Assembly (NCBI GenBank): GCA_934320845.1 | Contig: CAKRFU010000005.1 | Span: 1 to 64,000, forward strand | Length of the DNA: 64,000 nucleotides | Source of the DNA: an uncultured Lachnospiraceae bacterium | GTDB lineage: Bacteria; Bacillota; Clostridia; Lachnospirales; Lachnospiraceae | Reading direction: 5' to 3' | Shown: positions 52,825 through 61,524 of the stretch, piece by piece | Layout: every line of letters begins with the position of its first letter | Position numbering within the stretch: the first letter of the stretch is position 1 | Notes under the pieces: model-generated | The model's input: the letters and a program-made list of their open reading frames with translations, nothing else | The model's database searches: none | Told to the model about the DNA's origin: nothing | Translations under genes and position numbers: made by a program

Positions 52825-53137
52825 TCAAATCCTCCATAACGTCACTTATAATATTTCCGGTAAATTCAACCATATCATGCCAGACTGTTCCTTCTTTCGA
52901 TAATGCCTGTTTAATAGGTTCATTACTGTAATTTCCAATTGTCAGGTCTCCAAAACACAAAACGAGAACAGCAGAAAAAAGAAGCAGAAGCAGTGTAATC
53001 TTTGTCATAAGCGACTTTGCTTCTCTGCCGCTTTCCTCTGTTTCCTCGTAATTGTCAGAAAATGCCAGCCGCGCTCTCAAAATTTTCTGAGAACGTGTAT
53101 CAACTGGCATTTCTTCATTATTATCATATTCATTCAT
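52802..53137 (-). CDS. Small single-pass membrane protein
   Basis: A protein of 111 residues with an acidic N-terminus (about 40 residues, many Glu/Asp), one hydrophobic helix (ITLLLLLFSAVLVLCFGDLT) near residues 45-65, and a C-terminal extracytoplasmic segment. No family is recognised. Its end overlaps the start of the radical-SAM gene by 23 bp, so the two are co-translated. The start is uncertain: ATG at 53137 or a GTG at 53149, both with weak ribosome sites. Confidence 0.7.
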   Translation of the reverse strand: MNEYDNNEEMPVDTRSQKILRARLAFSDNYEETEESGREAKSLMTKITLLLLLFSAVLVLCFGDLTIGNYSNEPIKQALSKEGTVWHDMVEFTGNIISDVMEDLNEKTCFK

Positions 53138-53275
53138 AATTTGTACCACATAATCTTTTTTTAAGATTATGCATTTTAACCAACATAAATTACTTCATAC
53201 TGCAAATACTTTTATTCTATATTTCGATAATACTTTATGTCAGATAATATATGACAAATTTCAGAATTTAAATAT

Positions 53276-54295
53276 TTAATTATCATCTTCCCAGACAAGT
53301 CCCTGATACTCATGGCACTCCTCGCGCGTAAGCAATGCCTGTATTGCATCGGTAGCAGAAACTCCGTCAAATAAAACTTCGTTTATCTGTTCTACGATAG
53401 GCATTGACACTTTGTATTTCTTTGCAAGTGCATATGCAGCTTTCGCTGAATAGACACCCTCAACAACCTGATTTACTTCTTTCATTGCCTCATCCATAGA
53501 CATTCCTTTTCCGATAAGCACTCCTGCATTGTGGTTACGGCTGTGTGTACTTGTGCATGTAACAATAAGGTCTCCAATTCCGGAAAGACCACAAAATGTT
53601 TCCATGTGTCCACCCATGGCAACACCAAGTCTGGCTATCTCAGTTATACCTCTTGTAATAAGTGCTGCCTTTGTATTGTCTCCAAGTCCAAGTCCGTCAC
53701 AAACTCCTGCTGCAAGTGCAATGACATTTTTTATTGAGCCTCCAAGCTCTATTCCTATTATGTCGGGACTTGTATAAACCCTGAAGCGGTCGTTCATAAA
53801 TATTTTCTGGACATACTTCGCTGTTTCTTTCGTTGTAGAACCGACTACTACTGTAGTAGGCATACCGATTGAAACTTCCTCTGCATGACTTGGTCCTGAT
53901 AATACGCATACATCTCTTTCAGGCATTTCTTCACAGATAATGTCTCTGAGTGTCATCAATGTATCATTTTCAATTCCCTTTGCAACATTAACTATCTTTT
54001 GACCCTTAGGAATAAACTTTGAAGCATTTTTTGCTGTTGCTCTGACATAAGGCGAAGCCACAGAAAAAACTATCAAATCAAAACCCTTGCACGCACTTTC
54101 AAGGTCACTTGTCACAACTACGGACTCAGGAAGTTTTACACCCGGAAGTCTGTCTTTATGCTCTCTATGTGTCTGTAACATTTCAACTTCCGATTCAACG
54201 GCAGACCAAAGAGTCACATCGTGACCATTATTTGCCAACATTATCGCAAGTGCCGTTCCCCAGCTGCCGGCACCTAAAAAACTGACTTTACTCAT
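53276..54295 (-). CDS. gpsA: Glycerol-3-phosphate dehydrogenase [NAD(P)+]
   Basis: Reduces dihydroxyacetone phosphate to sn-glycerol-3-phosphate for phospholipid synthesis. It has 339 residues. The nucleotide motif FLGAGSWGTALA opens the protein; the catalytic Lys is in GGSIKNVIALAAGVCDG, and GLSGIGDLIVTCTSTHSRN is diagnostic. The ATG at 54295 follows GAGG. The upstream gene on the same strand is plsY, which uses the product, so the pair supplies lysophosphatidate. Confidence 0.98.
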   Translation of the reverse strand: MSKVSFLGAGSWGTALAIMLANNGHDVTLWSAVESEVEMLQTHREHKDRLPGVKLPESVVVTSDLESACKGFDLIVFSVASPYVRATAKNASKFIPKGQKIVNVAKGIENDTLMTLRDIICEEMPERDVCVLSGPSHAEEVSIGMPTTVVVGSTTKETAKYVQKIFMNDRFRVYTSPDIIGIELGGSIKNVIALAAGVCDGLGLGDNTKAALITRGITEIARLGVAMGGHMETFCGLSGIGDLIVTCTSTHSRNHNAGVLIGKGMSMDEAMKEVNQVVEGVYSAKAAYALAKKYKVSMPIVEQINEVLFDGVSATDAIQALLTREECHEYQGLVWEDDN

Positions 54296-54322
54296 AATTA
54301 ACCTCATTTCTAAACAACTTTA

Positions 54323-54376
54323 TTGCATGCAAGAGTCATTTTGCATGTAAAAGTCATCTTTCATGTAAAAATCATT
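54323..54376. repeat. Three 18-bp imperfect direct repeats between plsY and gpsA
   Basis: The units are TTGCATGCAAGAGTCATT (54323-54340), TTGCATGTAAAAGTCATC (54341-54358) and TTTCATGTAAAAATCATT (54359-54376). The 18-bp period is exact. On the minus strand a 14-codon frame beginning near 54366 reads MKDDFYMQNDSCMQ and stops at 54324, so the DNA repeat also gives a hexapeptide repeat; it has no convincing ribosome site. Confidence 0.75.
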
Positions 54377-54392
54377 CTTTCGTGTTATTTCG

Positions 54393-55025
54393 TTATTTAT
54401 CACTCTTTGAACCAATTTTATTTTCTTTTCCATGAATCAGTCTTACTATGTTCTGCCTGTGCTGAAAATATGCAAAAGCCGTAAACAAAAGACTGATTAC
54501 CATCATATGTACAAAATCGCTGTCACTTCTATGCATCAGCACCGTGTTTACCGGTATGTACCACGCAACCACAAGTGAACCAAGTGACACATACCTTGTC
54601 AGTGCAACTATCAATGCAAATATCAATGTCCCAATAGGTATAAAAAGAGGATGTGCTGCTGACATTACAACAGCCGCCGTAACAGCAATACCTTTTCCGC
54701 CTTTAAATCCAAGATAAAATGGATAGTTATGCCCGAGTACAACTCCAAGACCAATATATAAGCATAAAAGGTACCAGTTGTCAGGCGATAAAAATACTCT
54801 TATGACGAGTATTGGCAGAACTGCCTTTGCAAGGTCACCGACAAATGTTATGAGTGCAGGCAGTTTTCCTAAAACCCTCAAAACATTTGTCGTTCCGGCA
54901 TTGCCGCTTCCATGCTCTCTGATATCAATATGGTGAAATCTGCCGACAAAATATCCGCTTGATATGCATCCGCAAAAATAACCTATCACTAAACATATAA
55001 TGTTGTGAATCATACTTTCGCCCAT
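54393..55025 (-). CDS. plsY: Acyl-phosphate:glycerol-3-phosphate acyltransferase
   Basis: A membrane enzyme making lysophosphatidate from acyl phosphate and glycerol-3-phosphate. It has 210 residues with about five helices. Conserved blocks are GSGNAGTTNVLRVLG, GDLAKAVLPIL, GHNYPFYLGFKGGKGIAVT and an Ile/Val-rich end. The ATG at 55025 follows GGAGG. gpsA is the next gene downstream. Confidence 0.96.
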   Translation of the reverse strand: MGESMIHNIICLVIGYFCGCISSGYFVGRFHHIDIREHGSGNAGTTNVLRVLGKLPALITFVGDLAKAVLPILVIRVFLSPDNWYLLCLYIGLGVVLGHNYPFYLGFKGGKGIAVTAAVVMSAAHPLFIPIGTLIFALIVALTRYVSLGSLVVAWYIPVNTVLMHRSDSDFVHMMVISLLFTAFAYFQHRQNIVRLIHGKENKIGSKSDK

Positions 55026-55084
55026 TTTATGAGCCTCCTTTGCACGCAACTAATGTAGTGCATAAATATAATACACTGTTCATT

Positions 55085-56404
55085 TTATTTTTCTTTACGC
55101 TCTCTTATTATGAATTTAAGAGGTGTGCCGGCAAATCCAAATGCCTCTCTTATCTTGTTTTCCAAATATCTTGTATATGAAAAATGCATAAGTCTCTTAT
55201 CATTAACAAATATTACAAAAGTAGGCGGTTTAACACTTACCTGTGTCATATAATAAATTTTGAGTCTTCTTCCCTTATCTGAAGGCGGCTGCTGCATTGC
55301 TACTGCCTCAGTAAGAATTTCGTTAAGAACTCCTGTAGCAATTCTAAGAGAATGATTCTGTATTACAACCTCAATGGAATCAAATAATTTTGGAAGTCTC
55401 TGTCCTGTAAGTGCCGATATAAACATAATTTCTGCATACGGCATGAACGATAATACATTCCTTACTTTCTGTGTGTATTCTGATACCGTTTTGTTGTTTT
55501 TCTCTATAGCATCCCATTTGTTTACAGCAATTATCATGCCACGTCCACGGTCATGAGCAATTCCTGCTATCTTAGCATCCTGCTCTGTTATGCCCTCCGT
55601 TGCATCAATTACAAGAACAACAACATCTGCTCTTTCCACTGCTGAAACTGTTCTGAGTATCGAATATCTCTCTATCTCTTCTTTAATCTTATTTTTTCTT
55701 CTAAGACCTGCCGTATCTATAAATACATATTCTTTACCATTCCACTTGACAGCCGTATCTACGGCATCCCTTGTAGTTCCGGCAACATCCGATACAATAA
55801 CTCTGTTTTCACCTAAAAGTTTATTGATGATAGATGACTTACCTGCATTTGGCTTTCCAACTATGGCTATTCTTGGTCTTTCATCTTCAGCATCATCCTC
55901 ATTTTCCGGAAATAGAGCTGTAACTTCGTCAAGCATATCACCTATTCCGAGTTTTCCAATTGATGATATCGGATATGGATCTCCAAGACCTAAATTATAA
56001 AATTCATACACATCAGGCATGAGTTTGTCAAAATTATCTACCTTATTTACAACAAGAACAATCTTTTTTTGTGCTTTTCTGAGCATTTCCGCAACTTTAT
56101 AATCCGCATCTACAACGCCCTGCTTAACATCGACAACAAACATTACAACATCTGCCATCTCAATTGCCATCTCTGCCTGCTCTCTCATATGACGCAGCAT
56201 CTGATTGTTTGTCTCAGGTTCGATTCCTCCTGTATCCATAAGTGTAAAATGATAATTAAGCCAATTTACATCAGCATATATTCTGTCTCTTGTAACTCCC
56301 GGTGTATCCTTTACTATTGACAGACGTTCACCTACAAGCATATTAAAAAGCGTTGATTTTCCAACATTTGGTCGTCCAACTATCGCAACTATTGGTTTAG
56401 CCAT
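55085..56404 (-). CDS. der: Ribosome-associated GTPase Der (EngA)
   Basis: An essential GTPase with two G domains in tandem, involved in 50S subunit assembly. It has 439 residues. G1 motifs are at GRPNVGKSTLFN and GKPNAGKSSIIN, each followed by DTGG/DTAG and NKVD/NKWD. The C-terminal KH-like domain includes KIYYMTQVSVKPPTFVIFVN. It is next to plsY and gpsA, a common order in clostridia. Confidence 0.98.
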   Translation of the reverse strand: MAKPIVAIVGRPNVGKSTLFNMLVGERLSIVKDTPGVTRDRIYADVNWLNYHFTLMDTGGIEPETNNQMLRHMREQAEMAIEMADVVMFVVDVKQGVVDADYKVAEMLRKAQKKIVLVVNKVDNFDKLMPDVYEFYNLGLGDPYPISSIGKLGIGDMLDEVTALFPENEDDAEDERPRIAIVGKPNAGKSSIINKLLGENRVIVSDVAGTTRDAVDTAVKWNGKEYVFIDTAGLRRKNKIKEEIERYSILRTVSAVERADVVVLVIDATEGITEQDAKIAGIAHDRGRGMIIAVNKWDAIEKNNKTVSEYTQKVRNVLSFMPYAEIMFISALTGQRLPKLFDSIEVVIQNHSLRIATGVLNEILTEAVAMQQPPSDKGRRLKIYYMTQVSVKPPTFVIFVNDKRLMHFSYTRYLENKIREAFGFAGTPLKFIIRERKEK

Positions 56405-56460
56405 TTAAATCTCCGTTTCTACCTTAATAACACACTTTCACCATCATTTTTATGTGTGCT

Positions 56461-57582
56461 TTAAGATTCTTTTACATTTTTTATAAGGAAGTTCTTTACA
56501 TTCTTATATAAGATATCTTCAGTAATGATTGTTTTTGCATCAACTCCATAATAATCTTTGAATGTCGAACTAAGTTCCTTTTCATCTTTACAATTATAAT
56601 TTGTAAGATATGTTTTAACTTCTTCTTTATACTGCTTATCTGAAACAGTTATATTTTCTTTTTCTGCAACTGCACCGTAAACAAGCTGTTTGCCAACATC
56701 TGATTTAGCTGTTGTCTCAAGCTGTTTGTTGAAATCAGACATTGATGAATTCTGTGACTTAAGATAATTTTCAAGTGTATAGCCATTATTCTTAAGATAA
56801 TATGTTATAGATGTCTTAAGCTGTGTCTTCATCGTATTCATTTTTGAATCAGGATAATCATTTACTTTGCATGTATCATAAAATGTACTCCATGCTTTTT
56901 CTGCCAAAAGATTATCTCTTACATATTTTGTATATCCGGCTGCAGTATTTTCATAGTCCTTATCAAAATCTTTCATATTTTTCTTTACAAACTTATCTGA
57001 AAGCTCTGGGTATACTTCCTTAAAATTGATAGTAACAGAAAATACGGCTTTTTTTCCTGCCAAATCCTGATTCTGGCTGTACTGTTCAGGGAATGTCACC
57101 TTTATCTTACATTTTGAACCTACCTTTTTTCCTATAAGACCATCCTCAAAGCCTTCAATAAATGTATTTGAACCGATTTCAAGGTCATATCCTGCCTTAT
57201 TTATCTTTTTTGTAAGACTTCCGCCTTCAAAAGTTTTACCGTTTACTCTTCCGACATAATAGATGTTTACTATATCACCTTTTTTAATTTTTCCTTTTTT
57301 TACTTTAGTATAGTCTCCTGTACTCTTGATATTTTTAGTAATCTGCTCTTTTGTCGATTTGTCTATCTCACTCTTTTTTATGTTAATAGTTGAATAATCA
57401 CCAAGTGTAACATAATCAAGACACTTTACATTTTCATCGCTGCTATCCTTGCTTTTGTCAGAGGAAGCTGTCTTATTATTTGTAATCGCATTTTTCAGCT
57501 TATCTGTCGCTCCACATCCCGTAGATGCAAGTGCAATTGATGCACAAAGTGTTACCGCCAGTAGTTTACTATATTTCTTCAA
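56461..57582 (-). CDS. Secreted FKBP-domain foldase lipoprotein, trigger-factor-like
   Basis: A protein of 373 residues. The N-terminal signal with lipobox STGC points to a lipoprotein on the outer face of the membrane. A Ser/Lys/Asp-rich linker leads to an FKBP-type peptidyl-prolyl isomerase domain (KKGDIVNIYYVGRVNGKTFE, later IEGFEDGLIGKKVGSKCKIK), then a helical C-terminal arm resembling the trigger-factor chaperone domain. The N-terminal ribosome-binding domain of trigger factor is absent. It probably helps exported proteins fold. The TTG at 57582 is favoured by GGAGG at 7 nt. It has its own promoter, divergent from prs. Confidence 0.9.
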   Translation of the reverse strand: MKKYSKLLAVTLCASIALASTGCGATDKLKNAITNNKTASSDKSKDSSDENVKCLDYVTLGDYSTINIKKSEIDKSTKEQITKNIKSTGDYTKVKKGKIKKGDIVNIYYVGRVNGKTFEGGSLTKKINKAGYDLEIGSNTFIEGFEDGLIGKKVGSKCKIKVTFPEQYSQNQDLAGKKAVFSVTINFKEVYPELSDKFVKKNMKDFDKDYENTAAGYTKYVRDNLLAEKAWSTFYDTCKVNDYPDSKMNTMKTQLKTSITYYLKNNGYTLENYLKSQNSSMSDFNKQLETTAKSDVGKQLVYGAVAEKENITVSDKQYKEEVKTYLTNYNCKDEKELSSTFKDYYGVDAKTIITEDILYKNVKNFLIKNVKES

Positions 57583-57680
57583 AATAATTCCTCCAAATAT
57601 TATATATTATTTTTGTAATGTTACATTGCCAAATATATCCACTTTTGAATATTGTTTTAAAGCAAAACACAACAAATTAT

Positions 57681-57709
57681 TTTATACCACAAATTCAGTA
57701 AAAAATCAA
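57681..57709 (-). promoter_or_regulatory. Promoter of the FKBP-foldase gene
   Basis: On the minus strand, TTGATT (57709-57704) and TATAAA (57686-57681) are separated by 17 bp, with an extended TGG. The -35 boxes of this and the prs promoter are only about 20 bp apart, so the two could share regulators. Confidence 0.7.
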
Positions 57710-57728
57710 CCTCGTTATCTTTAAGCCC

Positions 57729-57757
57729 TTGACGATATTTCATAAAAAAGTTATATT
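57729..57757 (+). promoter_or_regulatory. Promoter of prs
   Basis: TTGACG (57729-57734) and TATATT (57752-57757) are separated by 17 bp. The predicted start is near 57764, leaving a leader of about 70 nt before the ATG at 57835. No riboswitch-like structure was recognised in it. Confidence 0.7.
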
Positions 57758-57834
57758 ATCTTAAGGTAGTTATGTATAACTAATTCACGAACTTAAAATA
57801 AACGCATATATTCTGATGCAGAGAGAGGTTAACA

Positions 57835-59007
57835 ATGTCTAGTAGAAAATTTAAGGATTCCATGCCACTTGCTCCGCTTAAAATAGTTGCTCTTGGCAAT
57901 CAACAGGAACTCGGAGAAAAGATAAACAAAGAAATAATCGCAAGACGCCACAAAGCACTTTCTGAGATGCAAAAACCTGATTTTAAAATGACAGGATATG
58001 ACACACAGAATTACCTTGTATCGTATGAATGCCCACGATTTGGCACAGGAGAAGCAAAATGTGTCATCAACGAGTCCATGAGGGGTGTCGACCTTTTCAT
58101 AATCGTTGATACGGTAAATTATGGACAACAGTACACTATGAGAAATGAGACTGCTAACATGTCTCCTGATGATTTCTTCATGGACTTGAAACGTGTCATT
58201 ATGGCATGCAGCGGCCATCCGAGAAGAATCACTGTCATAATGCCATATCTATATGAAGGCAGACAGCACATCCGTTATATAAATGAATCCCTCGATTGTG
58301 CCCAGGCACTCCAGGAGCTTGTATCAATGGGTGTTGAAACAATTATCACTTTCGATGCACATGACAACCGTGTCCAGAATGCAATCCCTAATCACGGTTT
58401 TGACAATTTCTTTACTTCTTTCCAATTTATAGACACAGTGGTTAAGACAAATCCCGATATAAAAATTGACCCTGATCATATTATGGTAATATCTCCTGAC
58501 CTTGGCGGTATGAAACGAGCTGTTTACTATGCCGGCGCATTAGGTGTTGAAATGGGCTTATTTTATAAAAGGATGGACTATTCAAAACTTGTTGACGGTG
58601 AACACCCTGTTGTCTCAACACAATTTCTCGGCAACAGTGTCTCAGGTAAAGACATCCTTCTTATCGACGATATGATAGCCACAGGTCATACTATCTTAGA
58701 CGTTGCACGCGGATTGAAAGAGCGCGGTGCAAACCGAATATTTATATGTGTAACTTTCGGCCTGTTTTCAAATGGTACGGCTGAGTTAGATGCCGCATAC
58801 GACGAAAACATCTTTGACTCAATTTACACTACAAATTTAAGCTACTGTCCTGATGAAGTTAAAAATAAACCATATTACCACAGCGTTGACCTTAGCAAAT
58901 ATATTTCAGCAATTATAGATACTCTTAATCATGACACAAGCGTAAATGACCTTATAGATGCAACCCAGAGAATTCAGGATATAGTACAGAAACACAACAA
59001 TAAATAA
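57835..59007 (+). CDS. prs: Ribose-phosphate pyrophosphokinase
   Basis: Makes PRPP from ribose-5-phosphate and ATP for nucleotide, His and Trp synthesis. It has 390 residues, about 70 longer than the classical enzyme, with an extended N-terminus and insertions, a form seen in Lachnospiraceae. RRITVIMPYLYEGRQ lies at the ATP site, FDAHDN in the flexible region, and IDDMIATGHTI is the PRPP-binding loop. The ATG at 57835 follows GAGAGG. It is a plus-strand gene, monocistronic, divergent from the FKBP foldase and convergent with pgeF through a strong terminator. Confidence 0.95.
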   Translation: MSSRKFKDSMPLAPLKIVALGNQQELGEKINKEIIARRHKALSEMQKPDFKMTGYDTQNYLVSYECPRFGTGEAKCVINESMRGVDLFIIVDTVNYGQQYTMRNETANMSPDDFFMDLKRVIMACSGHPRRITVIMPYLYEGRQHIRYINESLDCAQALQELVSMGVETIITFDAHDNRVQNAIPNHGFDNFFTSFQFIDTVVKTNPDIKIDPDHIMVISPDLGGMKRAVYYAGALGVEMGLFYKRMDYSKLVDGEHPVVSTQFLGNSVSGKDILLIDDMIATGHTILDVARGLKERGANRIFICVTFGLFSNGTAELDAAYDENIFDSIYTTNLSYCPDEVKNKPYYHSVDLSKYISAIIDTLNHDTSVNDLIDATQRIQDIVQKHNNK

Positions 59008-59025
59008 TTGAATATTTTTAAGAAT

Positions 59026-59083
59026 AAAAGGCTGTCCGTGTTAAAAATATCAGATTCCTGTTTTTAACACGAGCAGCCTTTTT
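59026..59083 (+). terminator. Terminator after prs (bidirectional)
   Basis: CGTGTTAAAAA (59037-59047) pairs with TTTTTAACACG (59061-59071), and AGGCTG pairs with CAGCCT outside a 2-nt mismatch. It is followed by TTTTT on the plus strand and by a run of T on the minus strand. It also serves the convergent gene at 59114. Confidence 0.92.
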
Positions 59084-59113
59084 CGTTTACATTTATCAGC
59101 TATTTTATCATTT

Positions 59114-59995
59114 TTAATCATCAAGCATTATAAAACCGTTCAGGTTTCCTCTTTTTCCATCACTCGCTCTGTGTGAATATAATATATCAGGATTGCAGCA
59201 TGTACAAAGTCCGCTCACATGTATATTTTCTGACGGTATACCTGCTTTTTCAAAAATTATCCTGTTTGCTTCCCAAAGGTTTAACAGATATTTATCATCT
59301 GTTCCCGGATTTCGTTTCAGTATTTTGTCCGTATCTTTTTTAAATACCCTTTCAAATTCTACCTCTACATCTCTGCTGACCTCATAACAATTCTGGCAGA
59401 TAGACGGTCCTATTATGCAAATCAAATCTTTTGCATCAGTACCAAAACATTTTTTCATCTTCTCAACAGTCTTTCTGCCTATTTGTGCAACTGTTCCCCT
59501 CCATCCGGAATGCGATGAACCTATTGCTTTATTCTTTGTGTCGATAAAAAACAACGGCACACAATCAGCATATGACGTTGCAAGTACAAGCCCCTTCTTG
59601 TCTGTCACCATTCCGTCCGTATTTTTTAATTTTTTCTTAATTTCCTCACCTGCTGCATATTGGTCATCGACATACACAACCTTGTTTTCATGTACCTGGT
59701 CTGAAAGCACAAGTTTTTTATAATCTGCTTTCAACGCCCTGCACATTCTTTTATAATTCTCTTTTACATTTGCTTCATCATCACCTCTGTCCCATCCAAA
59801 ATTCAGGCTCGAAAGATACTCTCCCTCACTGACACCCCCAAATCTTGTAGAGAAAGCCAATGTGACAAATTCATATTTGTCAAGACAATGAAATTTTATC
59901 ATAGGAACACCTTCATTTTCCTCACAATAACACTCTTTTTTACTTATCTCATTTGAATTTATCATTTGTTCTATACGCTTTTTGTTATCAGACAT
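59114..59995 (-). CDS. pgeF: Peptidoglycan editing factor / multicopper-like polyphenol oxidase (YfiH family)
   Basis: A protein of 293 residues of the YfiH/DUF152 family. It is now linked to removing misincorporated residues from muropeptide precursors and to purine-nucleoside phosphorylase activity. Diagnostic blocks are STRFGGVSEGEYLSSLNFGW, YADCVPLFFID, SHSGWRGTVAQI and CTCCNPDILYSHR with metal ligands (His and Cys). The ATG at 59995 follows GAGGG. Neighbours are yraN, ylqH, rnhB and lepB. Confidence 0.93.
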   Translation of the reverse strand: MSDNKKRIEQMINSNEISKKECYCEENEGVPMIKFHCLDKYEFVTLAFSTRFGGVSEGEYLSSLNFGWDRGDDEANVKENYKRMCRALKADYKKLVLSDQVHENKVVYVDDQYAAGEEIKKKLKNTDGMVTDKKGLVLATSYADCVPLFFIDTKNKAIGSSHSGWRGTVAQIGRKTVEKMKKCFGTDAKDLICIIGPSICQNCYEVSRDVEVEFERVFKKDTDKILKRNPGTDDKYLLNLWEANRIIFEKAGIPSENIHVSGLCTCCNPDILYSHRASDGKRGNLNGFIMLDD

Positions 59996-60056
59996 AATAA
60001 CCCTCATTTCTCTCTTAAAAATCGTTTTACATTCAATGCATAGTTTATATTTGCCG

Positions 60057-60416
60057 TCAACACCCATCAAATGCATTTTTTATGTGATGCAGCAGCTTTC
60101 CGTTTATTGCTATTACATCAAACCGGCATGGCAGTTCATCTGTTTTATATGTTTCAGCCATATAATTTTTAGCCGAATTTATTATATGAATCTGCTTGTT
60201 TTTATTGACAGCCGATTCTCCAAGTCCCGACTTTGAATTTGTCCTATATTTTACTTCCACAAATATAATTATATTATCCTTTTTTGCAATAATATCTATC
60301 TCACCGTAACTACAAAAATAGTTCTGCCTGACAATCATATAGCCGTGATTTTTAAGATACTCTACAGCCTTTTGCTCATAAGCAGAACCAATTTTTCTTT
60401 TATTTATTTCTTTCAT
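60057..60416 (-). CDS. yraN: UPF0102 (YraN) family endonuclease-like protein
   Basis: A protein of 119 residues with a PD-(D/E)XK-like fold. The sequence NYFCSYGEIDIIAKKDN followed by IIFVEVKYR supplies the Asp and ExK triad. The exact activity is unproven in most species. It overlaps the preceding ylqH gene by 17 bp. The order lepB-rnhB-ylqH-yraN is common among Clostridia and Bacilli. Confidence 0.93.
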   Translation of the reverse strand: MKEINKRKIGSAYEQKAVEYLKNHGYMIVRQNYFCSYGEIDIIAKKDNIIIFVEVKYRTNSKSGLGESAVNKNKQIHIINSAKNYMAETYKTDELPCRFDVIAINGKLLHHIKNAFDGC

Positions 60417-60747
60417 TGTCTTTTTTATCCATTACCTTCCCCTTTATCTTATCCATGGCATCAACAAATACCAGCACTTCAGCCACAACATGATAAAGTT
60501 CTGGAGGAATATACTCTCCTATTTCTATATCCTCAAGGCTTTTGGCAAGCTTTGCATCCTGATGTATGGGAATATCTTCCTCTTCTGCCTTATCTATAAT
60601 CTTTTCGGCAAGATAGCCTTTTCCCGATGCAATAACCTTAGGTGCCTTATCATGTAACGTATATTCCAAAGCAACTGCTGATTTATCCTGTCTTCTCTTT
60701 CCGACAATATCTTTTCCGTAAATCATTTTGTTTCTGTTATCTGCCAT
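60400..60747 (-). CDS. FlhB C-terminal-like protein (YlqH/EscU family)
   Basis: A protein of 115 residues homologous to the cytoplasmic tail of the flagellar export switch FlhB: SAVALEYTLHDKAPKVIASG, then GYLAEKIIDKAEEEDIPI and IPPELYHVVAEVLVFV. The autocleavage motif NPTH is replaced by RQDKS at that position. It lacks the FlhB membrane part. The role is unknown, though such tails can substitute for that of FlhB in flagellar export. It is between rnhB and yraN. Confidence 0.9.
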   Translation of the reverse strand: MADNRNKMIYGKDIVGKRRQDKSAVALEYTLHDKAPKVIASGKGYLAEKIIDKAEEEDIPIHQDAKLAKSLEDIEIGEYIPPELYHVVAEVLVFVDAMDKIKGKVMDKKDNERNK

Positions 60748-60756
60748 ATAAATCCC

Positions 60757-61524
60757 CTAATCTATAAAGTTTTTTATAAATGTCTCTCTGTGTATCGGTG
60801 ACGGTCCGTATTTTCTTATAGCTTCAATATGTGCTTTTGAACCATATCCTTTGTGACTTGAAAAACCATACATCGGGTACATCTCATCCATCTGAATCAT
60901 AAATCGATCCCTTGTAACTTTTGCCAAAATACTTGCAGCTGCAATAGAAACACTCTTCGCATCACCTTTTATGATTCCAACCTGTTTTGTCCGAACTTCC
61001 GGAATGTGAACCGCATCAACCAAAAGTATGTCAGGCGATTTAATCTCAGACATCTGTTTGATGGCAGCCCGCATAGCCTCGTATGTTGCCTGTAAAATGT
61101 TTATCTCGTCTATTCTTCCCGGCGATGCAACTCCAATCCCATAAGCAACAGCTTTTTGTTTAATTTCATCAAAAAGTTCGTCTCTTTTTTTTGCACTCAC
61201 CTGTTTTGAATCGTTTAAGTAAAGAATCTCACAATCCTTAGGAAGAATTACACTTGCCGCTACTACAGGTCCTGCAAGCGGTCCCCTGCCCGCCTCGTCA
61301 ATTCCTGCTATGAACTCGTAATTTGAATATTTATTTTCAAATTCATGCATAAGTTCCAGTCTCTTATACTCTTTTTCAAGCGCAATCTTCTGTTTTTCAT
61401 ACTTTTCTATAAGTTTTGCCACGCCTTTTCTTGTATCACTTTTATAAACTTCAATCAGACTCTCTCTTGTTTCTTTATCGGCATTTGCAAGTTCGTTTTT
61501 TATATCATTTATTGATTTGCTCAA
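60757..61524 (-). CDS. rnhB: Ribonuclease HII
   Basis: Removes ribonucleotides and RNA primers from DNA. It has 255 residues. The N-terminal extension with coiled coil is followed by the catalytic core IAGIDEAGRGPLAGPVVAAS (two acidic residues), LLVDAVHIP and ILAKVTRDRFM. The TTG at 61524 follows GGAGG at 6 nt and overlaps the lepB stop by 4 bp (TTGA). The frame matches RnhB of Firmicutes. Confidence 0.97.
   Translation of the reverse strand: MSKSINDIKNELANADKETRESLIEVYKSDTRKGVAKLIEKYEKQKIALEKEYKRLELMHEFENKYSNYEFIAGIDEAGRGPLAGPVVAASVILPKDCEILYLNDSKQVSAKKRDELFDEIKQKAVAYGIGVASPGRIDEINILQATYEAMRAAIKQMSEIKSPDILLVDAVHIPEVRTKQVGIIKGDAKSVSIAAASILAKVTRDRFMIQMDEMYPMYGFSSHKGYGSKAHIEAIRKYGPSPIHRETFIKNFID

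Noticed and set aside
53990..54015. Another GGGTCAAAA repeat copy (CTTTTGACCCTTA) inside gpsA
   Set aside because: It encodes the conserved KGQKIV stretch of GpsA; no paired arm or CATCAT end is present.
54323..54376. CRISPR-like array
   Set aside because: Units are only 18 bp, directly adjacent with no spacers, and there are no cas genes nearby.
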